From RGIG4079 sp045596365 (GTDB taxonomy: Bacteria; Bacteroidota; Bacteroidia; Bacteroidales; Muribaculaceae), in assembly GCA_045596365.1 (NCBI GenBank), contig JAZOCE010000012.1, positions 48,390 through 112,389 of the forward strand: a stretch of DNA of 64,000 bases, given 5' to 3'. How positions within the stretch are numbered: the first letter of the stretch is position 1; each line of letters begins with the position of its first letter. A program made the position numbers and the translations under genes. Below the pieces are notes generated by a model, which was given only the letters and a program-made list of their open reading frames with translations, was not told where the DNA came from and searched no databases. This document shows positions 24,995 through 34,541 of the stretch, one piece after another.

Positions 24995-26287
24995 ATGAAC
25001 TTTATAGAAGAACTTACATGGCGTGGCATGATACACACAGTGATGCCTGGCACAGAAGAACAACTCCAAAAAGAAATGACAACGGCTTATTTAGGTATAG
25101 ACCCTACAGCCGATTCTCTACACATAGGACATTTGGTGGGAGTGATGATGCTCAAACATTTCCAACGCGCAGGGCACAAACCCATTGCGCTTGTTGGTGG
25201 TGCTACAGGTATGATAGGTGACCCATCGATGAAAAGCCAAGAGCGCAAACTCCTTGATGAAGAAACACTTCGCCATAATCAAGAAGCTATCAAAAAGCAA
25301 TTGAGCAAATTTCTCGACTTTGACAGCGATGCGCCTAATGCGGCTGAGTTGGTTAACAACTATGACTGGATGAAGAACTTCTCATTCTTGGACTTCATTC
25401 GCGATGTGGGTAAACACATTACAGTTAACTATATGATGGCTAAGGACTCAGTAAAAAAACGCCTTTCAGGAGAGTCTCAACAAGGTATGTCATTTACTGA
25501 ATTCTCTTACCAACTTGTGCAAGGATATGACTTCTTGACTCTATACAAGGAAAAGAATTGTCGCTTGCAACTTGGAGGCTCTGACCAATGGGGTAACATT
25601 ACCACAGGAACAGAATTAATTCGTCGCACCGAGGGTGGAGAGGCTTATGCTCTTACTTGTCCATTGATTACTAAAGCTGATGGAGGTAAATTTGGTAAGA
25701 CAGAGAGTGGAAACGTGTGGCTTGATCCTCGCTATACAACTCCTTACAAGTTCTACCAATTCTGGTTGAATGTGTCTGATGCCGACGCAGAAAAATATAT
25801 CAAAATTTTTACTGCTCTTAGTCGTGAAGAGATTGAAGAACTTGTTGCTGAGCAAGCTAAGGATCCCGGCTTGCGCCCATTGCAAAAACGTCTTGCCAAG
25901 GAAATTACAATCATGGTGCACTCTGAGGCAGATTATGATGCTGCTGTTGAGGCTTCTCAAATTCTTTTTAGTAACAAGGCATCAGAAACACTTCGCAGGA
26001 TAGATGAAGATACTTTGCTTGCGGTGTTTGAGGGTGTTCCTCAGTTTGAAGTTGCTAAGGCTGATGTCGAAGCCGGAGTGAAACTTGTGGATTTACTGAC
26101 AGAAAAAGCAGCAGTGTTCCCTTCAAAAGGAGAATTGCGCAAACTTGCACAACAAGGAGGCTTGTCAATCAATAAAGAAAAAATTGCTGATGTTAATGCG
26201 TCGGCTGATGCAGGTATGCTGCTGAATGACAAATATATACTCGTTCAAAAAGGGAAGAAGAATTATTTCTTACTATTGGTAAAATAA
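24995..26287 (+). CDS. tyrS: Tyrosyl-tRNA synthetase
   Basis: This class I aminoacyl-tRNA synthetase attaches tyrosine to tRNA-Tyr. It has 430 residues. The ATP-binding HIGH motif is residues 43-46 (DSLHIGHLVG). The KMSKS equivalent is KFGKT within GGKFGKTESGN, the bacterial TyrS form. The QLGGSDQWGN tyrosine-site motif is present. A C-terminal S4-like RNA-binding domain starts near residue 360 and contains LAQQGGLSINKEKI. The gene is preceded by aspC and followed by a tRNA-Gln with its own promoter. Confidence 0.96.
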   Translation: MNFIEELTWRGMIHTVMPGTEEQLQKEMTTAYLGIDPTADSLHIGHLVGVMMLKHFQRAGHKPIALVGGATGMIGDPSMKSQERKLLDEETLRHNQEAIKKQLSKFLDFDSDAPNAAELVNNYDWMKNFSFLDFIRDVGKHITVNYMMAKDSVKKRLSGESQQGMSFTEFSYQLVQGYDFLTLYKEKNCRLQLGGSDQWGNITTGTELIRRTEGGEAYALTCPLITKADGGKFGKTESGNVWLDPRYTTPYKFYQFWLNVSDADAEKYIKIFTALSREEIEELVAEQAKDPGLRPLQKRLAKEITIMVHSEADYDAAVEASQILFSNKASETLRRIDEDTLLAVFEGVPQFEVAKADVEAGVKLVDLLTEKAAVFPSKGELRKLAQQGGLSINKEKIADVNASADAGMLLNDKYILVQKGKKNYFLLLVK

Positions 26288-26305
26288 AATTTTTCTCGAA
26301 AAATA

Positions 26306-26337
26306 TTTGCACAGTAAAAATAAACTGCGTAACTTTG
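26306..26337 (+). promoter_or_regulatory. Promoter for tRNA-Gln
   Basis: TTTG at 26306-26309, 20 bases, then TAACTTTG at 26330-26337 form a full consensus promoter 38 bases before the tRNA. Confidence 0.75.
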
Positions 26338-26375
26338 CAACGCTTTAGGTCAGAAATGACTTGAGTAATGAGGAT

Positions 26376-26446
26376 TGTCTTATGGTGTAATGGTAGCACT
26401 GCAGTTTTTGGTTCTGCCTGTCTAGGTTCGAATCCTGGTAAGACAA
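26376..26446 (+). tRNA. tRNA-Gln (anticodon TTG)
   Basis: A cloverleaf can be drawn by hand. The acceptor stem TGTCTTA pairs fully with TAAGACA, the D-arm is GTG...CAC, the T-arm CTAGG-TTCGAAT-CCTGG, and the discriminator is A. The anticodon loop TTTTGGT gives TTG, decoding CAA. The anticodon stem GCAGT/TCTGC has a T-T mismatch at its loop-closing pair. CCA is not encoded. Confidence 0.93.
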
Positions 26447-26451
26447 CAGAT

Positions 26452-26488
26452 AAACGCTAATCCACTCGGGTTAGCGTTTTTCTTTTTT
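26452..26488 (+). terminator. Terminator after tRNA-Gln
   Basis: AAACGCTAA and TTAGCGTTT form a 9-bp stem around a 10-base loop, followed by a T-rich tail. Confidence 0.85.
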
Positions 26489-26847
26489 AGTATCGCAAAA
26501 TGTTAAATTTTGATGTGAATTTAATTTGCAATTGTTAAAATCATAAATCGGCACTTATTTTACTTGCAAAAAGTCAATAAATTCAAAAATAATCACTTAT
26601 TTTGCGTATTAATTATAGCATATTTTCGAAGAGATTGTAATGCATGATTTTGTTGATTTACATTACAAAATTGACCATGAAATGCAAGAATGAACATTTG
26701 CAGCGACAAAATCGTTGTAAATGTGTGCCTTGTTATATATAATGCTCATACCATACTCAGTTATGAAATTTGCTGTAATCTTAAATCGAGAAAATAGAGA
26801 TAATATAAATTTAATGTAAAACCAAAGTAAAACTAAACAATTTTTGC
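26489..26847 (+). promoter_or_regulatory. Upstream region of the sus cluster with an inverted repeat
   Basis: The 359 bases before susC are AT-rich and carry no gene. A perfect 8-bp inverted repeat, TTGTAATG (26635-26642) and CATTACAA (26661-26668), could be an operator or leader hairpin. The 10-mer CACTTATTTT occurs twice (near 26551 and 26594). No full TTTG/TAnnTTTG promoter was found, only near matches. Confidence 0.35.
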
Positions 26848-29800
26848 ATGAAGAACATTTGTTTTCAAATGAGTCGGAAAGCGTGGCTTAGCCTTGTAAT
26901 GGTGTTATGCCTTTCTTTCCCAACTTTAGCGCAGAAGATTACAGTATCAGGTACTGTAACCGACCCTACCGGTGAACCACTCATCGGTGCAAGTGTACTT
27001 GCTCAAGGAACAAGCGCGGGTGTAGCAACCGACATCGATGGTAATTACCGTCTTGACGTCGATGCAAATGGCACAATCGTTGTGTCTTATGTGGGTTACG
27101 ATACACAGACAATTGCTGTTGCCGGTCGTACAACAATCAATGTTGAACTTAAAGAAAATTCAGTAGTACTTCAAGAAGTTGTTGCTATCGGTTATGGCGT
27201 CGTTAAGAAATCCGACGCTACAGGATCAGTAACGATGGTTAAACCCGATGAAATTGAAGCCGGTCTTGCCACATCGGCACAAGACCTTCTTGTGGGCGCA
27301 GCTCCCGGTGTTGTAGTAACAACTGATGGTGGTAACCCTACAGGTGGCGCTTCAATACGTATTCGTGGTGGTGCTTCTCTTAGTGCAAGCAATGACCCAT
27401 TGATCGTGCTTGATGGTGTGCCAATGAGCGACAGAAGCTATGGCGGTGTTAATCCGTTAACAATGATTTCTCCTGATAATATTGAATCAATGACAGTATT
27501 GAAAGATGCTTCTGCTACAGCGATCTATGGTAGCCGTGCATCTAATGGTGTTATTATCATCACAACTAAGAAAGGTAAATCAGGCAAACCTCAAGTTAAT
27601 TTCTCTGCAAATATGCATGTGAATACCGCTGCTCGAACTTGGGACGTGCTTAGTGCCGATGAATTCCGTAAAGTTGTTACTGAAACACTTGGAACTGAAT
27701 CAGCTATTGCTCAACTTGGAGACGCAAACACTGATTGGCAAGATGAAATTCTTCGCACAACTGTTTCTCATGACTATAATTTGAGCGTTGGCGGTTCATT
27801 GGATTGGTTGCCTTATCGTGTGTCGGCATCTTATACCAATAGTAATGGTATTCTTCGCACATCTCGCATGGATCGTACAACAGTAGGGTTGAACTTAACT
27901 CCTAAGTTCTTTAATGGCATGCTTTCTGTTAATGCAAACATTAAGGGAGCATATATCAAAAACCGCATGGCTGATCAAGGAGCTGTGGGTACTGCATTGA
28001 GTTATAACCCAACTCTTCCTGTCTACACTCAATATGGAATGTCAAGTGAAGGAATGACAATGTATAATGGTTATACTACAATTACCGATAATTCAGGCAA
28101 GCCAATGGATAACTCTCCAAACAACCCTGTGGCTATGCTTGATGAAATAAATAATACAGCTGAAGTTTTGCGTTCAAATGGTAATCTTCAACTTGATTAT
28201 GCTCTTCACTTCTTCCCAGATGTTCACCTAAACTTGAACCTTGGTTATGATGTTTCTAAGAATGAAACAAAATCAACAATGGCTCAAAATTCGCCTCAAT
28301 CATGGAGAGGAAACTATTACAATGGAGCCGGAACAGTTTATGACCATTATCAACTTGAGCGTAATACACTTCTTGAATTCTATGCAAATTACAAGAAAGA
28401 ATTTAAAGATTTTAAATCAAATGTTGATGCTATCGTAGGTTATTCATGGCAACGTGATGATTATCAAGGTCATTCATTGACTACATTCTCAACTCCTGGT
28501 TTCATAAACGATTGGGCAACAATCTATCAAAACGGACAATACAATCTCGGTGTTGACAATGAATCAATCCTTAATGTAGGCCATTCTTATAATGATGCTC
28601 CAACATATTATTGGAAAGGTCAATTGAATTTGATTTCATTCTATGGACGTATCAACTACTCATTTGATGACACTTACCTGTTGACATTCACTCTCCGTGA
28701 TGATGGAACTTCTCGTTTCTCTAAAGACAATCGTTGGGCATTGTTCCCCGCGTTAGCTCTTGGATGGAAAGTAATCAATATGCCTTTCATGGATGGAGCT
28801 AAGAGTTTTATGAATGATTTGAAACTTCGTCTTGGATGGGGTGTAACAGGTCAACAAGCAGTAGGTGGTCTTTATCCATATATTCCTGTATATGCTCAAT
28901 CAGCATCAAGCGGTATTGTAAACTACCCGTCTCCTGATGGAAAACAATATGATTGGATTAATCCTCTTTATCCAAAAGCATATAATCCTGATCTGAAATG
29001 GGAAGAAACAACAACATGGAACGTCGGTGTTGATATGGGATTACTCAACAACCGTATTACAGCAAGTTTAGACTGGTATCTTCGTGATACAAAAGATTTG
29101 CTTGCCTATGTTCCTGTTCCTGCCGGTATGACAACAACTAACTTCATGGACCGCAATATTGGTGAGCTTCGTAACTATGGTCTTGAAGCAACAATTACTG
29201 CTAAGCCTATTGTTACAAAAGACTTTACATGGAACACAAGCTTTAACGTTGCATGGAATAAAAATGAATTGACTGAATTGACAGGTTCTACAGCTGAAAA
29301 TGCATCTTATTATTTGCAAGCAGCCGGTAACCCAATTTCAGAAAATGCCGGTGCTCTTCAAGTCCACAAAGTGGGACATCCTGCTTATTCATTCTACTTG
29401 TTGGAACAAGTATATGACAAGGACGGAAATCCAATTCCTAACCAATATGTTGACCAAAATGGTGATGGCGAAATCAATGATAACGACCTTGTAGTTAAAC
29501 ATTCTCGCGATCCTAAAGTAACAATGTCTTGGAGCAACACATTCAATTACAAGAACTGGGATCTAGGTATCTCGCTTCGTGCTAACATTGGAAACTATGT
29601 GTTTAACTCTGTTCTTGCTGGTAAATCAAATATAACCAATGTTGATCGTTATGGTTTGAACAATTTAGTTAAAGCAGATTACTATTTCAATGATGCAAGT
29701 GCAAACTCAAATCTTGCGCGTAGTGATTACTTCCTCGAAAATGCGAGTTTCTTGCGTTGTGATAACATCACTCTTGGTTATACTTGGACTGAATTGTTAA

Positions 29801-29955
29801 ACAATGCACTTCGTCTTCGTTTGTTTGGTGCTGTGCAAAATCCGTTTGTTATCACAAAATATAGCGGACTTGATCCTGAAGTATTCTCAGGTGTAGATAA
29901 TAATGTTTATCCACGTCCTGTAACATTTACTCTTGGTTTAGTTGCAACATTCTAA
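26848..29955 (+). CDS. susC: SusC-like TonB-dependent outer-membrane receptor
   Basis: This 1035-residue outer-membrane importer starts with a signal peptide ending TLA, leaving Q29 as likely mature N-terminus. Next comes a carboxypeptidase-D-regulatory-like domain (about 30-110: GTVTDPTGEPLIGASV, YVGYDTQTI), then the plug with a TonB-box-like VVAIGYG and IRIRGGASL...DPLIVLDGVP, then a beta-barrel ending in Phe. The order is the standard SusC/RagA one. It is followed 20 bases later by susD. SusC-D pairs import glycans or peptides bound at the surface; the substrate is not readable here. The call is SusC family, not proof of starch import. Confidence 0.95.
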   Translation: MKNICFQMSRKAWLSLVMVLCLSFPTLAQKITVSGTVTDPTGEPLIGASVLAQGTSAGVATDIDGNYRLDVDANGTIVVSYVGYDTQTIAVAGRTTINVELKENSVVLQEVVAIGYGVVKKSDATGSVTMVKPDEIEAGLATSAQDLLVGAAPGVVVTTDGGNPTGGASIRIRGGASLSASNDPLIVLDGVPMSDRSYGGVNPLTMISPDNIESMTVLKDASATAIYGSRASNGVIIITTKKGKSGKPQVNFSANMHVNTAARTWDVLSADEFRKVVTETLGTESAIAQLGDANTDWQDEILRTTVSHDYNLSVGGSLDWLPYRVSASYTNSNGILRTSRMDRTTVGLNLTPKFFNGMLSVNANIKGAYIKNRMADQGAVGTALSYNPTLPVYTQYGMSSEGMTMYNGYTTITDNSGKPMDNSPNNPVAMLDEINNTAEVLRSNGNLQLDYALHFFPDVHLNLNLGYDVSKNETKSTMAQNSPQSWRGNYYNGAGTVYDHYQLERNTLLEFYANYKKEFKDFKSNVDAIVGYSWQRDDYQGHSLTTFSTPGFINDWATIYQNGQYNLGVDNESILNVGHSYNDAPTYYWKGQLNLISFYGRINYSFDDTYLLTFTLRDDGTSRFSKDNRWALFPALALGWKVINMPFMDGAKSFMNDLKLRLGWGVTGQQAVGGLYPYIPVYAQSASSGIVNYPSPDGKQYDWINPLYPKAYNPDLKWEETTTWNVGVDMGLLNNRITASLDWYLRDTKDLLAYVPVPAGMTTTNFMDRNIGELRNYGLEATITAKPIVTKDFTWNTSFNVAWNKNELTELTGSTAENASYYLQAAGNPISENAGALQVHKVGHPAYSFYLLEQVYDKDGNPIPNQYVDQNGDGEINDNDLVVKHSRDPKVTMSWSNTFNYKNWDLGISLRANIGNYVFNSVLAGKSNITNVDRYGLNNLVKADYYFNDASANSNLARSDYFLENASFLRCDNITLGYTWTELLNNALRLRLFGAVQNPFVITKYSGLDPEVFSGVDNNVYPRPVTFTLGLVATF

Positions 29956-29975
29956 TCTTGTAAATTAGTAGATAT

Positions 29976-31649
29976 ATGAAATCAATAAATAAATTATTTA
30001 TCGCATTAGGGGTGTCTGCTTTAGCTTTGACATCTTGTGTCGATGACCTTGATAATCCGGTAATCGATCCTAATGACATCGTCCCCGAAACATTTGCTCA
30101 AGATCCCAAAGGATATATGGATCGTGTGCTTGCGGAATGTTATCAAGGTCTTGCTACTTCAGGATATGGAGGTCCTGGTAACTCAATCATTTCAGGTGGT
30201 GACGCAGGAGCTAACTCATTCACTCGTGCCGTATTCGTATGTAACGAATTAACTACCGATGAATTTGCTTGGAAACAATTTGGTGACGCAGGTCAATATG
30301 AGCTTGCTACTATGCAATTTGCCGCTGATAATGGCGTGATGTACACCACATACTCTCGTCTTTATACCGAAATTGCTCTTTGTAATGAATTCCTTCGCAC
30401 AGTAGAAGGAGGTAAATTCTATCTAACAGAAGATCTTCTACCTCTTGCAGAGGAATATAAACGTCAAGTGAAAGTAGTGCGTGGCTTGGCTTATTTTTAT
30501 GCAATCGACATGTTTGGAAATGCCGGTTACTCTGACGAAACAATGGCTGCCGGTGTTGCTCCAGCTCAATTGACACGTACAGAACTTTATAACAAAGTTG
30601 TCTCTGAACTTGAAAATGTATCAGCAGAATGGGGAGATACTTATGTAGAACCTTCTTATGGTTATGTAGGTAAAGAAGCCTGCGATGCTCTTCTTGCTAA
30701 GTTCTATCTTAATGCAGAGGTGTTTACAGGAACACCCGCATACGATAAATGCTGGAACATCTGTCAAAAAATCATTAATCACCACAAGGGTGCAGGTTTC
30801 CAAAATTCAGGTCTTGCTAACTCTTATCGTGCAGTATTTGGAGCCAACAATGACGAATACATGTCTCAAGGCTCTCGTGTAAATGAGATTATTTGGGGTA
30901 TTCCTCAAGATGGTGACAATCTACAAAACTATGGCGGTACAACATTTTACATCGCTGCAGGTTCTTCAACTTCAACACCCGGATTGAACATGACAAATGC
31001 AACAACAGGTCTTAATGCATCATGGACCTGTATGAATGCTCGTCAACAATTCTCTGAAAAATTTGGATGGGATGCCAATGGAGTTTCTCCTGATGATCGT
31101 GCTGCACTTTGGATGACATCTAAAGATGGAGCGAAGATTACAAATGCATCAATTACTGATTTCTCGGAAGGATACGTGCCTGTTAAGTATACAAACTATG
31201 CTTATGATGACAATGGTGTAATTGATGAAGCAAATTGTCCTCCTGCATCAAATGCATTTGCTGATGCCGATTGGTGTGTAATTCGTCTTGCAGAGATCTA
31301 TCTATCAGCTGCTGAAGCTTATGTTTTGGGTGGCGCTGGAAATTCCTCAGATGCTCTTCAATATGTAAATTATGTGCGTGAACGTGCTAAGGTCGCTCCT
31401 TGGAGCATAGCTGATTTGTCGGCTGATAACCTACTTGATGAACGAGCTCGTGAACTTTATGGTGAAAATTGTCGTCGTACCGATCTTGTACGCCATGATA
31501 AATATGCCGGAGGTAAATATAATTGGAACTGGAAAAACAATGTAGGTAATGGTGGGGCAGAGACTCCAAAACACATGAATTTGTTCCCAATACCATCGAC
31601 TGTAATCAGTTTCCAACAATATCAACAAAATCCGGGTTACAGCAAATAA
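29976..31649 (+). CDS. susD: SusD-like outer-membrane nutrient-binding lipoprotein
   Basis: This 557-residue surface lipoprotein has a signal peptide ending ALALTSC with acylated Cys21. It has the SusD/RagB pattern: an N-terminal helical TPR-like region (YSRLYTEIALCNEFLR, RQVKVVRGLAYFYAIDMFGNAGY) and the C-terminal ADWCVIRLAEIYLSAAEAYV block followed by LLDERARELYGENCRRTDLVRHDKY, which is strongly conserved. It caps the SusC barrel and binds the substrate outside the cell. It sits between susC (20 bases upstream) and susE (33 bases downstream) in one operon. Confidence 0.96.
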   Translation: MKSINKLFIALGVSALALTSCVDDLDNPVIDPNDIVPETFAQDPKGYMDRVLAECYQGLATSGYGGPGNSIISGGDAGANSFTRAVFVCNELTTDEFAWKQFGDAGQYELATMQFAADNGVMYTTYSRLYTEIALCNEFLRTVEGGKFYLTEDLLPLAEEYKRQVKVVRGLAYFYAIDMFGNAGYSDETMAAGVAPAQLTRTELYNKVVSELENVSAEWGDTYVEPSYGYVGKEACDALLAKFYLNAEVFTGTPAYDKCWNICQKIINHHKGAGFQNSGLANSYRAVFGANNDEYMSQGSRVNEIIWGIPQDGDNLQNYGGTTFYIAAGSSTSTPGLNMTNATTGLNASWTCMNARQQFSEKFGWDANGVSPDDRAALWMTSKDGAKITNASITDFSEGYVPVKYTNYAYDDNGVIDEANCPPASNAFADADWCVIRLAEIYLSAAEAYVLGGAGNSSDALQYVNYVRERAKVAPWSIADLSADNLLDERARELYGENCRRTDLVRHDKYAGGKYNWNWKNNVGNGGAETPKHMNLFPIPSTVISFQQYQQNPGYSK

Positions 31650-31682
31650 AACTCAATGTTTAATTTCTAACAAGAGTAAAAA

Positions 31683-32921
31683 ATGAAAAAATTATCAGTT
31701 CTTTTTGCGTGTTTAGTCGCTTCATTGGCATTTGTCAGCTGTGAAGAAGATAAAGATCCGCAATATCATAACCCAACAAAATTTGATCTTAATACTCCGG
31801 CTCTCGCTTCTCATTATTATGAATTAACAGAGGACGGAACTATTGATTTGTCTTGGTCTCAACCTGACTATGGATATGCTGCTACAGCTTTATACAAGGT
31901 TCAAATCTCATTGAATGAAAGCTTTGAAGAATTCTTTGAATGTACAACTGAATATAAAACTTGTGCTGCTCAAGTAAAATCTAAGGATTTGGCTGAAGGT
32001 ATTTGTAAACTTCGTGGTATTGAAAATGAAGATGATTATACCGATGAGCCAGCTCGCAAACTCTATGTTCGTATTCATGCTTATATCAATGGTATAGAAG
32101 GTAGTGATATCTTGTCAAACGTTATCACACTTGAAAGCGTGAAAGAATATTGTGCTATTCAATCGCCCGGTTATATTTACTTGATTGGTAATGTTGGTGG
32201 ATGGACAGGTCCAGATGCTGGTAACGCAGGATCATTGGAAAACTGGAGATTGTTTGAAAGTGCAACCGCAATTGGTAGCAAAATTTATACAGGAATTTTT
32301 GACATGCCTGCCGGTGAACTTATGTTCCGTTTCTATACTGAATTGACAGGATGGGATGGTGGGGCATCACTTGGTCTGCAAGTAGAAGATAATCCTGTAG
32401 ATATTACTCTAACTGACGGACAATATGTAGGATCTCTTGTCTCAGGTAAAGGTTCAATCAGAGTTGCTGATTGGGAAGGCGGTTCAATGAAGATTACTGT
32501 AAACTGCAACAACAACACAGTTACAATTGAAGCCGGAGGTATTGATACAAGTAACAAAGCATTTATTTTCTTAGTGGGAGCTCCTTCGGGATGGACTGGT
32601 CCTAGTGCTGACAATGCGTCACACTATGAGGCGTTTAAATTGTTTGACCTTGAGGATAATGGCGTGTATACAGGAACGTTTACCATAAAAGCAGGTGAAG
32701 CGATGTTCCGTTTCTATACTGCTCTAACAGGCTGGGATGCGGACTCTTTTGGTTCACAAGCTGAAGATAATCCTGTTGATATAGCTCTTACAGATGGCGT
32801 ATATACAGGTGCAGCTATGGCTGGTAAAGGTAGCTGGAATATTCCAGATTGGACAGAAGAAGGCAAACTTGCGATTTCGGTCGATGTACCTAATGGTAAA
32901 GTAACTTTCACAAAGAAATAA
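31683..32921 (+). CDS. susE: SusE-like surface glycan-binding lipoprotein
   Basis: This 412-residue lipoprotein has a lipobox ending AFVSC (Cys20). Residues 30-150 form a SusE-type N-terminal Ig-like domain (TEDGTIDLSWSQPDY...YKVQISL). Two similar domains follow, about 162-290 and 303-412, each opening with a YLIGNVGGWTGP- or FLVGAPSGWTGP-type strand and containing MFRFYT-L-TGWD and EDNPVDI-LTDG-Y-G. They are an internal duplication of a carbohydrate-binding type domain. Such proteins bind glycans at the surface without cleaving them. It follows susD after 33 bases. Confidence 0.85.
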   Translation: MKKLSVLFACLVASLAFVSCEEDKDPQYHNPTKFDLNTPALASHYYELTEDGTIDLSWSQPDYGYAATALYKVQISLNESFEEFFECTTEYKTCAAQVKSKDLAEGICKLRGIENEDDYTDEPARKLYVRIHAYINGIEGSDILSNVITLESVKEYCAIQSPGYIYLIGNVGGWTGPDAGNAGSLENWRLFESATAIGSKIYTGIFDMPAGELMFRFYTELTGWDGGASLGLQVEDNPVDITLTDGQYVGSLVSGKGSIRVADWEGGSMKITVNCNNNTVTIEAGGIDTSNKAFIFLVGAPSGWTGPSADNASHYEAFKLFDLEDNGVYTGTFTIKAGEAMFRFYTALTGWDADSFGSQAEDNPVDIALTDGVYTGAAMAGKGSWNIPDWTEEGKLAISVDVPNGKVTFTKK

Positions 32922-32995
32922 AGATAAATCAATAACTTGCAGTTGACAAGAAATACGCTTATCAACTGTAAGCTACTTAAAAACATGAAAACAAT

Positions 32996-34426
32996 ATGAA
33001 GAAATTTAGCATAATGTTAATGGCGGCTCTTGCTTTCGGTTTTACCGCTTGTGAAGATGACGATACCAATGCACTTCCTCAAAGCAATCCACAAGAGCCA
33101 TTGATGACTGTAGAAGGAGTATCTGTAGCTCCTGGTATTGCAGTTACAGAAGGTGCTACTGACCTTTTAGCTACTGCTACTGCTGGCGAAAAAATAGCAG
33201 TGCTTCAAGTTGTCGAAGCAGCTAATTTGCCTGCTAATGCAGAGTTGGAATTTGTAATGCAAATTTCAAAAAGCGAAGATTATTCAACTTCTCAAGAGGT
33301 GGCAACAGTTGTAACGGATAATGTAGTTTATGTTGATCCGGTAGAGTGGCAAGTTGCTCACATTGCTGAAATGGGTAAAAATCCTAAAGCGCAAACTACT
33401 TATTTGCGTTTTGCTGCATATGCTGTAAATGGAACATCTTCAGTTCGTCTTGGTGGACCTGATTATTATATTGGACAAAGTTCTCTTTCTGTGACTCCTT
33501 ATCCAGCTGAAATCTTTATTGATGAAGCATACTATCTTGAAGTTAATGGAGAAGTTGTTGAGCAATTTGGGCATTCAGGAGATGTGTATGATAATCCGGT
33601 ATTTGTATTGAAACTTGATGTTTCTGTCGATGAAGTAATGAATGGCTGGGAATGGCGAGTTCTTGCTAAATCTTATGTTGATGGCAATACAACAATGGAA
33701 CGCACAGTATTTGCTCCATCTGATGATTATGTAGAATCTAATGAAGGTGAATTAGTGACTAATGTAGGAGGTGTTGAGCCTCAAGCCGGTATCCTTGTTC
33801 AAGATGGATTGATGCTATTGACAGTAAATGTTGAAACATTGAGTTTTGCATTTACATCAGCAGTAGAAAATCTATATACTCCCGGTGATGCAAATGGTTG
33901 GAGTCAAACAGCATCTCAAATGCTTTATACAAGTGACTATGTAAACTATATGGGTTATGCAGTTCTTGCTCCCGGTGGATTTAAGTTCACAAATGCGCCG
34001 GACTGGGATCACACTAATTATGGAGATGGTGGCGAGGAAGGTGTATTGTCAACTGATGGAGGTGCCGGAAACTTAACTGTTCCGGAAAAAGGTCTTTATT
34101 GGTGCAGTGTAGATATTGGAGCGCTAACATATAGTACTACTCAAGTTTTATCTATTGGAGTTATTGGTGATGCTACTCCCGGTGGATGGGATGCAGATAC
34201 TGACTTGACAAGCGAAGATTTCCTTGTGTGGAAAGGTACTATAGCATTAAAAGGTTCAGGCGAATTGAAATTCCGTGCAAATGATGGTTGGGACATCAAC
34301 CTTGGTGGTGATGTTAACAACTTGTCGGCAGGTGGTGCTAATATCCCAACTCCTGGCGAAGGAAATTGGGAAGTAACACTTGACCTTAGCAAGCTTCCAT
34401 ATTCTTGCACTTTCACTAAAAAATAA
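32996..34426 (+). CDS. susF: SusF/SusE-like surface glycan-binding lipoprotein
   Basis: This 476-residue lipoprotein has Cys19 in the lipobox FGFTAC. The N-terminal part (residues 25-290) holds Ig-like SusE/F-type domains. Two glycan-binding-type domains follow: about 292-375 (LYTPGDANGWSQTASQMLY) and 380-476 (IGVIGDATPGGWDADTDL). The ATPGGWD-D-D motif is shared with the alpha-glucan-binding domains of SusE/SusF in Bacteroides thetaiotaomicron, so an alpha-glucan ligand is possible but not shown. It is the last gene of the cluster and is followed by a strong terminator. Confidence 0.82.
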   Translation: MKKFSIMLMAALAFGFTACEDDDTNALPQSNPQEPLMTVEGVSVAPGIAVTEGATDLLATATAGEKIAVLQVVEAANLPANAELEFVMQISKSEDYSTSQEVATVVTDNVVYVDPVEWQVAHIAEMGKNPKAQTTYLRFAAYAVNGTSSVRLGGPDYYIGQSSLSVTPYPAEIFIDEAYYLEVNGEVVEQFGHSGDVYDNPVFVLKLDVSVDEVMNGWEWRVLAKSYVDGNTTMERTVFAPSDDYVESNEGELVTNVGGVEPQAGILVQDGLMLLTVNVETLSFAFTSAVENLYTPGDANGWSQTASQMLYTSDYVNYMGYAVLAPGGFKFTNAPDWDHTNYGDGGEEGVLSTDGGAGNLTVPEKGLYWCSVDIGALTYSTTQVLSIGVIGDATPGGWDADTDLTSEDFLVWKGTIALKGSGELKFRANDGWDINLGGDVNNLSAGGANIPTPGEGNWEVTLDLSKLPYSCTFTKK

Positions 34427-34452
34427 TCGAATAGCGATTTGTGACTTATAAA

Positions 34453-34494
34453 ACGGTACCCGTGCTTGAATGAGCATGGGTATCGTCTTTTTTT
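34453..34494 (+). terminator. Terminator of the sus cluster
   Basis: ACGGTACCCGTGCT and AGCATGGGTATCGT form a 14-bp stem (two G-U pairs) with a 6-base loop, followed by CTTTTTTT. Confidence 0.9.
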
Positions 34495-34526
34495 AGGGGA
34501 GTGTTAAATGCTAAAGATATAATAAC

Positions 34527-34534
34527 TATCTTTG
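34527..34534 (+). promoter_or_regulatory. -7 promoter box for the HAD phosphatase gene
   Basis: TATCTTTG matches TAnnTTTG exactly and ends only 7 bases before the ATG, so the transcript may have almost no leader. A TGTTA at the -33 distance is a poor TTTG. Confidence 0.55.
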
Positions 34535-34541
34535 TGGTGAG

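Noticed and set aside
26376..26847. tRNA-Gln as attachment site for an island carrying the sus cluster
   Set aside because: I found no duplication of the tRNA 3' end downstream and no integrase gene. Composition does not change sharply.
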